Origin: Parachlorella kessleri
Taxonomy: Eukaryota; Chlorophyta; Trebouxiophyceae; Chlorellales; Chlorellaceae
Assembly: GCA_001598975.1 (NCBI GenBank)
Contig: BBXU01000124.1
Span: forward strand, 1 to 56,156
DNA length: 56,156 nt
Direction: 5' to 3'
Each line of letters opens with the position of its first letter. The stretch's first letter is position 1. Under the pieces are notes generated by a model. That model was not told the origin of the DNA. It saw only the letters and a list, made by a program, of their open reading frames with translations, and did not search any database. Position numbers and translations under genes: made by a program. Positions 47,601 to 56,156 of the stretch are shown piece after piece.

Positions 47601-48082
47601 ACTACTGTGGTTCCAGATGTGCGCCTCAGCTTCAGGCTGAAACCCCGGAGCCTGAGTTTACAGGTACATGCTTGGAGCTCCTAAGCCAAACACTTGGTGT
47701 GGGCATCTGCGCAGGGTCCTGCACCCTGGATGCCTTCCGTGACTACGTGGCCCAGCGGGCCCTCAATGCCTCCCAGTGGTGTACCGCCTGCCAGGACAGC
47801 AGTACCGCCGCCTGCCAGCTGCGTACCGCCAAGGCCCAGCTGGCCAGCCTGAATGCCACTGCAGATGGCAGCAGCTCCGGCATAGGCACCAACTCCACCT
47901 CTTGCAGCGACGACAGTGGCACCGAGGGCTGGAAGATTGCGGTCTCTGTGGTGCTTACTTTCCTGGGCACCGCAGCGCTCACAGCGCTGGGCATGTGGTG
48001 GCTGCAGCGCCGCCAGCGTGGCAACCAGAGGTTTGACCCCGTCACCATGGCTCAGCTGAGCGAGTCGGCGGCCTACAAGTAG
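44618..48082 (+). CDS. Membrane-anchored histidine acid phosphatase
   Basis: Nine exons: 44618-44763, 44908-44972, 45216-45469, 45746-45948, 46219-46303, 46475-46606, 46832-46941, 47245-47417 and 47715-48082; 511 codons, all phases consistent. The signal peptide (VVILGFLLTLMAPGLHG) is followed at once by the catalytic VYSVTRHGARN (R35, H36, G37), then TLLPEGQSQAY and VIPVYSQADSEDILIRAYSKCQAY (the conserved Arg near CxAY). Phosphatases of this clan normally have an HD motif near the end; here it reads SGHYNTQLG (H306-Y307), so the catalytic Asp is missing or moved. Several N-x-S/T glycosylation sites and Cys pairs fit an extracytoplasmic domain. A single transmembrane helix at about 463-486 (WKIAVSVVLTFLGTAALTAL) is followed by a basic cytosolic end, giving type I topology. 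Probable ectophosphatase or vacuolar enzyme (inference). Confidence 0.85.
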
Positions 48083-49120
48083 AGGAGAGGGCTCACTGGC
48101 TGCCACGTCTGGGGGCACACACTATGCGCCTGTAGGCTGCAGGAAGGGTGTGGTTTTGCAGGAAGGTGCAGGAGCCGAGAGTTGAGACGAGGCTTGGCGC
48201 CCACCTCACGAGCACCCCTGGAAATTGCGGTCCTGGGGGTGTCAAGTTTTGCATTGACACAATGCAGCTGGCCCACCGCCGCGTGGTTGCCAGCCTCCTC
48301 TTGGCACGTGCATTTCTAGCTTGTACAGGAGACTGGGCTCGCTTCCTAGGATGCTTTGGGCGTGACTGAGGGTCCAGCGCCAGTCTTGTTCAGCTCTCAT
48401 TGAGCATGTTTTCACATTGTGGCGACTGTCTTCCTCCAAACTCTATGACTGTCATGATCGTGCAGTCTTCCTTCTTTCAGTGATCTTTCGTGGCCACGGC
48501 TGTGGCGTACTAGCACTGCTCATTGTTATTGTGTGCTAGGCCGCTACACCTTGCTGGACTGTGCTTGAGCAGCCATGGTCTGCAGGGGGTGACCCCAGGG
48601 TCTGACGTCGATCATTTTCTCTGTTACAGAAACTTGGTCGCACTGGTTGTTTAGGCCCAGAGTGGGACCTACTTGCGCACGCAGGGAATCAGATGTGTCT
48701 CGTACACATGCGAAGTAGGTATCCAAGCTTGGCTTCTATCCCTGTTAAAGATATATGCCCAGGCCTTGGTGTGCCAGAATCGTGGTACTGTGCCCTCATT
48801 GTGCTATACGTCCAACCCAACACTCACACTGTACGCTGCCTGCCGGTTACCTGCTAGCTCTAGTCTAGTCTAACAGCGTATCACCACCTGACCATGCTGC
48901 CGTGAGTCCCCCAAGTGGGGCTAACAAAAAGCCAGGATGTACTATGCCCACACACCACAAGATCCAAGGACCAATTGTTAATGGCATGCACCACCCCGTC
49001 CGGACGGGGAAAGCAACCAAAAGCACAAACAAGGGTCTATCATACCAAGCCTTCTCTACATGTCCCTCATTGCACAAGCACTCAGCCAGTTGAAACCAAA
49101 TCGCGCGTCAACCAGGAAAT
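48083..49120. other. Convergent intergenic region, phosphatase / F-box-RCC1 genes
   Basis: About 1 kb between two facing stop codons. No convincing ORF. A weakly conserved fourth copy of the dispersed repeat may lie around 48795-48850 (tacgtccaacccaacactcacac). A minus-strand TGTAA lies at 48624-48628. Confidence 0.4.
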
Positions 49121-52100
49121 TCATGGTCCTAGGCCTGGCCCTGATGTGCCAAGCCCTGCGCTGGGTGCGCCGTGGCCTGCTGTGCCTGCCCTGTCACCAG
49201 ACTGGCCATGGGTGGGAGTACCGATGCCGGGTGGGTAGCCCTCGCTGGCACCCAGCACCATGCTTGCCTTGAGGGATCGCCTGGTGCGGCTGGGCTTCCA
49301 TACGATGATGTGCCGCTCGGCTCCCTCACCGTAGCTCTGGTGCATGAGGCCCCATGCCTGCGGGAGGGGTAGCGCATGTTTTAACTGGGTGCTGAACCCT
49401 CAAAGCGTGCAGTCACGCCTGGCAAATGCCAAACCTGGCATGCGGTCTGGGCATGTTTCTGGTAGTGAGAACACCTCCCAGGGGGCGTGCAAAGCTGTCA
49501 CTGATTGCAAAGAGCAGGCCCTCGCAATGAGCAAACCCAAGGGTCCCTTACCTCCGCCACCACATGGATCTTGTAGCGGTCAGAGGGGGAGAGGGATGGC
49601 GGGAACGCCAGCTCGCGCTGCTGTGGGGCGGACGCAAACACCTGAGAACGCACATGCACGCCCTGTCAGCCATCCCTTGTTTCCTTCCGTCAGACCTCTG
49701 GTTGCATGGGCATATGGAGCATGCAACCGCACCGCCTGCTCAATCCAGGTGGGGTGGCTTGCACAACTGCACGTAGCCGTAGCCATGCAGTTTCCTGCAG
49801 ACCACCATGGCAGTCCCCAGGCATACCGAGAGCCACCGGGCTTCCTTTGTTTGCAGCTCCTGCCCATGTGGGAAAGTCATCACATGAATCTGTGACCACA
49901 CATCCCACATCGCACCTTGAGCTGCCGCCGCAGCAGGTAACGGAAGCGCCGGTCCGAGCCGCCCTCATCCTCCCCACCAGAGCACTCCCCAGCCCCACCG
50001 GGCGGCTCCGCCATCCACTTCCTCCTCCGCTGCACCCGCTCCTCCGGGTCTGGAGCCACCCACTGCTTGCCCTGCCGGTGGTGTTTGGAGTTGCTGCTGG
50101 GGCTTCCGCTGGCTCTTGCTGAGCTAGCACTGCCATAGCTGTCCTGGAAGCTTCCAGCCGTGTCATCCTCTGAGGGCCCGCTTTGGCGCCGGGGCCGGCG
50201 CCCGTCGCTGCTGGGCCCCCCGCTTGCTCCGCTCGGGGAGAGGGGGTCGGCTTCCAGGGGTGTAGAGGGGAAACTAGCACTGATGCTGGTGGGCGTGCTG
50301 GGGTACAACGAGCTTGAGGTTGACCGGGGGGTGTCTGATGTGCTGCAGCCAAGTATGGGGTTGCGGACCCCCGTTGGAAACTCCCCTTTTGGTCGCACCA
50401 TGGTTGTACGGATCGGCAAAGGTCAGCTTGCAGGTGCTAGTGTTGGTGGCCTGCATCACCCCGCGCAAAGCGCCCCAACCACAGTTTGTTTGCAATGCCA
50501 TGACGCCATGACTTGACCCCCGCTGTTGCCTGTCACGTGCAAACCTTCGCTGCCTTAGCTGCCATGCCAGGGTGCCGGGGCCCCCAAAGCCAGGGAATGC
50601 CATGGCCCACTTACTCCGAGACTGAAGGCAGGCTGCTCGGTTGCCCAGGGTCAGCCAGGAGCGCTGCCAGCAGCCCCGACCTGCGGCGGCTGCGGGGTGT
50701 GGCTGAGGGTGACGGGGTGGGGTCCACGTCAACATAGCGGAAAGCGGGGGACAGAGGAGAAGCTGGTTCCTGTAGAGGGGGCGGGGGGGAGGCAGGCTGT
50801 GCCAGTGCTGGGCTAGCTACAAGGCCAACTTGAGGTCGCTGTGTGCACCTGCTCCTACATGGCATGGGGGATATGGAGACGGCTGAGGAGGGGGGCTCAG
50901 AAACCCTTCACCCCAGGCTAGCATGACACAAGGGAGGGCGAAGCAACCCTTGCATGCAGCCAGTCATGCCTGGCAGCCCCTACGCAATCAGGCTACACTC
51001 TTTTGGTGCCTCCACCTCACCTCGCCTTCCACGCTGCCTCCCTCGCCCACTGCCAATGAAGTGAGAGACACAAGCTGTTCCTGCTGCTGCTGCTGCAGGC
51101 GCGGCGTGGCGGGCCCCTTGCCCCGGCCCTCGGCCTTTCCGCCCTGCTGCCCCCGCTGCCCCGCCCCGCTGGCCCTGCTGCCTCCGCTGGGGCCCCTCCA
51201 GCAGGCTGTCGCCACCATGAAGTCGGCTCCACAAGCCACGCTGCGGACCGCAGCATGCTGCAGGGCCTTGACGGTGCGACCCACAGCCCTCTTGTTGGTG
51301 TCGCCATGGCCCAGCTGCCCGGCCTTGCCTGTAGATTGAAAGGGCAGCAGGAAGCGCCTGGAATCGGGTGTCGGCAACCATGACATCTACACATGGGGGC
51401 GCCCGGAGGTGGTGATATCTGCAATCCAGTTGCGGACCCCCTCAGATAACCACATGTGCCTGTCCCCCTTGGATCATGAAAGGACTTACCCAGACAGCCC
51501 TAGCCCTTGGTCAATAACTTTGGTCACAACCCCTGACAGATGGGCGTAGCACATGCTGCTGCCACGGCTTGCCTGCTCCGAAGGTGAGCAGCCGGCCCTG
51601 GGCGTCAACCGCAGCAGCAAAGCGGCCGCCCGCAGAGGCAGCAAGGCTGACAATGTCACGCGCCCAGGGCAGCTTTGAGGGGGAGGCGGTGTTCTTGCAG
51701 CTGCCACCCAGGCCCAGCTCCCCTGCATGGAGCTAAGGCCCACGGTGTGTGTGACAGGGGCGGGCCAAGAGGACGCATTCAGCAGTTAGCTTGCCTTCCA
51801 GCCGAGCCTGGCACAGGCCCTCAGAAGAGCATTTGGTAAACAGGTTGATAGGATTTTACACGACTGGTGTCCTGCTGCGAAACAGGAGACGTGGCCTTTG
51901 GTCGGGATAGGCATCGTATTGCACGAAGGGCAGTATAGAACCCCTGCCACGCTTCGTGTGAGAATCTCCTGCCATGCAAGAACACATGCCGACACATGGC
52001 ATGGCACGGTGGTTGCACAGCCTCCTCCACCTTACCTTGCCCTCCCTGGCCCCAGGCAAACACCTCCCCACTCCCGGTGAGCGCGTAGATGCTGCCGCTG

Positions 52101-54393
52101 CCGCAGCACACGTCTACAACCTGCACGGGGAGGCATTTCCATTGAAGCTTCTAGCTGTGCTGGAGGAGGGGCTACCCCTTACTCTAGCATAAGCCAGGCC
52201 TCCGGGGACCAAACAGGCGTGTGCAATCCATGCATAAAGCACCGCTGAAACTATATACAGTATGTAGAGCGCCCAGCTACCTACCGGCGCTGCCGCCTGG
52301 CCGCCGCCTCCCTGGGCACCCTGGTTGACTCGCGGCATGCCGTGCCACCTGGCATCCGGGCCCACATCGGTGAACTCCCAGCAGGCAGCAGCCCGGCCGC
52401 TGTTGGGCCCACACTGACCAAACTCGTTGTCGCCACAGACCAACAGCCTGCCACCTACAGGGGAAAGTGGACATGCTCTGGCAGAGTGTGAGAGGGGTGC
52501 TGGACAGCCTGGTCATGCTAGCCTGCGCCAGCTGGGTAACGGTCGTGTCCTGCTTTGGTGGTGGCTTCCTCCTTACTGCTGAAGCAACACCCGCAGCTGC
52601 TGCTTTCTTGAGCACATTATGACGCAAAGGGCCGGGGCTCTGCATCCAGGCCTGCTCGTACAGCTCAGCTCCCTCCCTGTTCGCATTCACTGCCACCCAT
52701 GCTAATAATGACGCAAAGGGCCGGGGCTTGGGCAGTTACCCAGTTTTTTTACCCAAGAAGCTCGACACCACCACACCTGTTGTAACAACAGCTGTGTTGC
52801 TGCCACCGCAGCTTAGCCGGCAAGCGGACCGGCTATCTGAAAGGCCTGCCAGGCAGAACACGGGTATCCTGTCTTGGTCCTCGCTCATGCCACAGGCACC
52901 CATGGTGTTACAGCCGGCCAGGGCAACATCGCCGGAATGCAGCAGCAGCCCGCTGTGGGCGCTTCCGCAGGAAATGCTGGCAACTCCCTGCACCAACCGA
53001 TAGCAGGAGTTACTTGACCCTTGGTTGCACTTTGGCCCATGGTGCCCTAACCCACTCGCCGTAAGTCACGTTATCTGGAAGAGGGATGCTCGAGACATAG
53101 TACTTTGACTTCAATCAGCCTCGCCACGATCAGTGTGGGCAATCCAACCAAGGGGATGTAGGAGAGGCTGCATGACTGCCTGCCTACCTACCTGCAACCA
53201 TGTGCAGCCAGCAAAACTTACCCCACCAAGCGCTTGTGCCTCTGCTGGGTTCAAAATCTCAGAGGCAGCAGCCACCCAGTCGCTGTTGGTTCCCAAGCCC
53301 AGCTGGCCCCATGTGTTGGCTCCCCAGCCAAAGAGACTGCCATCGGCTGCTAGAGCGAGCGCATGCCCGCCTCCGTCCTTGCCAGAGCCTGCCAGGAAGC
53401 AGGCACCCCCTTGCTTGCATGCTCCTCTGTTCGATTCAAACGTGTGCTCCCTGCTCGAAGAAGGCAATGCCCCTGAGGCAGGACGTCCTATGTGCACAGG
53501 CCATTTCATCAACACAACCATGAACACTCCCAGAACCAGGTTAGAAAGCTCATTGTAAGCTTGAGCTTCCCTCCCACACGCAGTGCTCCCCAGCCTTGAC
53601 TCGCAGCCTTGTTGACAACGTGAGACTGTAATGATATAGTTTCTGTGCTCGCAACCCCTCACCTTGCCCGCACCCCCCTGCAGCCACTTGCAGCACTGCC
53701 ATACCCAAGCCAGGTGGCCGCCACATAGGCGACACCTCGAGTGCACACTGCCGCTGCTGCGCCTGCTGCATGCCCGGCAGCGCTCGGCTGTCAATGACGC
53801 ACCCATCCCATGTCAGCAACAACACAAAGTCTTCGGCTGCGCAAACGCTCTGTATGTTGGCATGGCTGGCATGCGACACTGCCACCTGGCCAGTTGGGCT
53901 GGCCAGGGTCACTGGGTAACACTTGAGGCTGCTGCCGTCGCCGACAGCTGTGGGGCCCTGCTGGTACGCCAGCAACACTTGTTCGGGTGAAGTAAAGCGG
54001 CGGTAGGTTGGAACCGCAAGAGCGTTGGTTCCACAAACCCATATCCCCTGCCCTGTCTTGGCAGCTGCTAGGAGCCGACGGGCAAGGTGAGCTGATGGCT
54101 CCTGCCCTGCATACCTGCCGCAACACTTGCAGGCAAAGGTATCTGTTACCAAGTACACTATCAGACATTGGCAGGCGACTTGTTCTAACCACAGGCCACC
54201 AGAGCCGTGCTCACCCGTGCTCCCTTTTCAAGGCAAGATGCCAAGGTATGGCACAGGATCGGAGGCAGGCTGCCCAATGCTTGCAAGCGAGACAACAGTG
54301 GACAAGGTCCAGGCTGCTCAGATTGGACAGGATGCAGGCTAGGGGCCCGCTTGGGACTGCCCCCCAGTCTCCACAGGGGTCTATGCAAGCCAT
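49121..54393 (-). CDS. F-box / RCC1-repeat / R3H-domain fusion protein
   Basis: Thirteen exons: 54215-54393, 54115-54157, 53663-54056 (left boundary uncertain), 53222-53388, 52777-52987, 52454-52285, 52036-52120, 51573-51722, 51021-51328, 50615-50838, 49916-50342, 49552-49641 and 49121-49357; 894 codons in frame. Residues 12-60 are an F-box (PSGPLACILSNLSSLDLVHCCLACKHW), implying an SCF ubiquitin-ligase substrate receptor. RCC1-type blades follow: IWVCGTNA, HALALAADGSLFGWGANTWGQLGLG, ISCGSAHSGLLLHSGDV, LLVCGDNEFGQCGP, CCGSGSIYALTGSGEVFAWGQGG, then TFGAGKAGQLGHGDTNKR, ending VACGADFMVATA. A long Ser/Pro/Gly-rich linker leads to an R3H-like nucleic-acid-binding domain (RYKIHVVAEAWGLMHQSYGEGAERHIIVWK). 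The intron after exon 8 is GC-AG. The last exon might instead end at AAG/gcaagc and splice on. Confidence 0.75.
52641..52711 (+). repeat. Dispersed short repeat, copy 3, flanked by 21-bp direct repeats
   Basis: Lies in the intron between F-box/RCC1 exons 5 and 6. It matches copies 1 and 2 over about 70 bp (gcatcc...gtac/gcagctc...ctgttcgca...ctgccacccatgctaata). Perfect 21-bp direct repeats sit exactly at its two ends, 52619-52639 and 52708-52728 (atgacgcaaagggccggggc plus t), as expected for a target-site duplication. Confidence 0.75.
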
Positions 54394-54589
54394 GTCTCCA
54401 GCAAACGATCAGCAGGGGTCGCTCGAAATAACACAGGATGATCTCTGCACCAGGCTCCACGTCATGCCACCTGGTCAGCTTGGCAGGTTTTCCGTAGATC
54501 CAGCCACATCTGCTGCTACAAGTCCAACGATAACAATCACATTGCATTACCGTTCTGTCTGGATAAAGGTTGTTGCATAAGGGGGCGAC
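54394..54589. promoter_or_regulatory. Short divergent promoter, F-box-RCC1 / FAM241-like genes
   Basis: 196 bp between opposite start codons. No specific element can be supported. Confidence 0.45.
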
Positions 54590-55850
54590 ATGGTGAAAAT
54601 TATCGACGGAGAGATATTGCAGGGTAAGGCACCACGTTCTGAGCTTCACAAGCTATGGAGTTTGCGGCAAGCGCCGGCTGAACTGTGTGGTGTACCTGCA
54701 GATGATGACCCACGGCTTCGACAGACAAGCAGCCCTAGCCGGAGGTAGGGCACAGCCAACCGCGTGCCTGTAGTGCCGACGTGATACTCCTTCCTGCACC
54801 CCCCTGCCTGTGGCTTGGCAGGTCTATGGGGTACCCAGCCGCTTTGTCTGCAAACAGCACCCTATGGGGTCTGCAGAAGGTCCACCCACGCTGATGACTT
54901 GCTGTAAGACTCTTATCTTCCCATTGCAGGCCCGAAGCTGGTCCGGCAACAGCAGCAGCCCCGCAAGTTGCTGCCGTGTTTGATTGGAGTGCACCTCCCA
55001 TCAGGTCAGCTTAGCCCCGGTCTGCCGTGTGCCTGCCTGACCCCTGCAACCCGACGAACCAAGCAGGTTGGGGTCATGGCATTGATATTGATTGCATGGG
55101 AAACCAGAGGAACCAGTGTTCCCTAGCAGGGTTGGGCATGGTTTGCTCCCTGCACTGACTCTCATGCTGCTGTGGGCTGCACAGGGTGGTCCACGAGCCT
55201 CAAGGCCAGGGGGCTGGTGGGCTGCCAAGCCTGCTAGTCTTTGGGGCGCCTGTGACTCCAACGCAGCTAATGCTGCTGGCGGGCGCTGGGCTCTTCATGG
55301 GATTCAGGGGCCTCCTGCTAGGGGTCATCATTTGTGAGTTGCTGCCGGGCCGGTTACGTGCAAGGGCAGCCTGTAGTGGATGGGAGTCACGAAGCAGCAG
55401 ATGCTGCTGGCATGTTGCTGTTTCACCTGTCAGTCGTGCCTTGCATGGCCATGCTCTTTCTCAGAGTTTTCGGCGTCTTTAGGTACTGAGCTCCCCTGTC
55501 TCATGCTCTGTGCTATGCACCCGCATGGTGGCATGCGCATGCCCACACAGGCAATCACAGTGCTTTGGTACAATGCCCCTGTTGCAGGGTTCCTTTACAG
55601 CAGCAGCCAGCGAATGCAGCAGGGTGCCGCTGCAGCAGGCGGCCAGCAACCGCAGGGCGGTGCGGCCAACATGTTTAGCACCTTCATGGCCCAAGCGCCC
55701 CTGGGGTCCCGAGGAGGCCTAGAGCGGCCTGCAGCGGCAGGCTCCAGGCCTGGCAGTGCAGTGCCCACAACCTCAAATGCAGGCGCCGCGGGCAGTGGTG
55801 GCGGGGCGGGGTGGGAGGGACGGGGCAAGGCTTACAAGCTCAGCGGCTGA
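54590..55850 (+). CDS. FAM241 (DUF4605)-like small membrane protein
   Basis: Five exons: 54590-54623, 54702-54744, 54930-55004, 55185-55333 and 55588-55850; 187 codons with matching phases. The N-terminus MVKIIDGEILQDDDPRLR is nearly the animal FAM241B beginning (MVRIL-NGEIVQDDDPRVR, recalled from the family). After a Ala/Pro-rich linker comes one hydrophobic helix (LMLLAGAGLFMGFRGLLLGVIIWFLY), in which GxRGLLL matches the family's membrane segment (GVRGLLLVGLVYL). Animal FAM241 proteins are small single-pass ER/endolysosomal membrane proteins of poorly known function. The algal protein adds a Gly/Ala/Gln-rich, probably disordered C-terminal tail of about 80 residues. Confidence in the family is good because both termini of the conserved core agree, although the first exon codes only 11 residues. 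Confidence 0.8.
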
Positions 55851-56156
55851 GCAGCTTCCCTTCGTACGTGCAGGTGTGTATGATTCCCTACTCACCTGGG
55901 AGCGTTCTATTTCTTTTGCCGGCTGCACGGACGTCCAATGATTTGATCCATGACCATATCAGCCTGCCTGTCATCTCGCAATGCTTTCCCCAGCCCGGTT
56001 AGCTGGCAGCTTTTAACGTTGTGGTCCTGATGGAACACGTCCAGGGTTTGTGGAAAGGAGCAACTCTTTGCATTTTGACAATCTGCATTGCCGCTGGTGC
56101 GTCCCGCAATACGCTGGGTGCACAGCCTCTGGATTTTTTTTATTTTTTTTTTTTTG
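55851..56156. other. 3' flank of the FAM241-like gene; ends in a T-rich run
   Basis: No coding signal. The last 22 bases are T apart from a single A and the final G (from about 56135). This could be a natural homopolymer or the edge of an assembled segment. Confidence 0.4.

Noticed and set aside
49880..50419. Separate gene starting at the ATG at 50417-50419
   Set aside because: Possible, but an acceptor at 50343-50344 joins the upstream RCC1 exon in the correct phase, so a single gene was preferred; kept as an alternative.
1..56156. tRNA, rRNA, CRISPR arrays, complete transposons, viral genes
   Set aside because: None recognised by eye. Only a very short dispersed repeat and simple repeats were found.

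Overview
The window is nuclear DNA of a green alga (Chlorophyta, probably a trebouxiophyte; the class is an inference). The reasons are intron-dense genes with 5-16 short exons, CTGCAG-type acceptors, frequent GC-AG introns, TGTAA poly(A) signals, and a gene set typical of algae: ammonium transporter, augmin, GINS, F-box/RCC1. There is no rRNA, tRNA, CRISPR array, plasmid or prophage. Thirteen protein-coding genes could be rebuilt exon by exon with consistent phases. Twelve are complete and one ammonium transporter runs off the left edge. One exon 2/3 boundary (F-box gene) and two start codons (AMT, OGFOD1) are less certain.

Left third (1-21.3 kb): everything lies on the minus strand. From left to right: the 5' part of an ammonium transporter; a zinc-finger/UBA protein; an OGFOD1/Tpa1-type prolyl hydroxylase (14 exons); a small secreted Ala/Ser/Thr-rich protein; a secreted or Golgi glycosyltransferase-like protein; and a head-plus-coiled-coil protein that may belong to the XRCC4/PAXX/SAS6 superfamily.

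Middle (21.5-42 kb): a run of chromosome-biology genes in alternating, mostly divergent order: augmin subunit AUG5/HAUS5 (+), GINS subunit PSF2 (-), a 16-exon bacterial-type RecD2 helicase with a likely organelle presequence and an AT-hook tail (+), SPO11 (-) and a G-patch protein (+). The SPO11 gene is the most striking object. A complete SPO11 (catalytic-Tyr domain plus TOPRIM) reads in frame, through one continuous exon, into a second, N-terminally truncated SPO11 copy. The second copy has lost the catalytic-Tyr domain and key TOPRIM acidic residues.

Right (42-56 kb): a coiled-coil protein (-), a membrane-anchored histidine acid phosphatase (+), an F-box/RCC1/R3H fusion protein (-) and a FAM241 (DUF4605)-like small membrane protein (+). 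A dispersed repeat of about 70 bp occurs at least three times. One copy, inside an RCC1-gene intron, is flanked by a perfect 21-bp direct repeat that looks like a target-site duplication.
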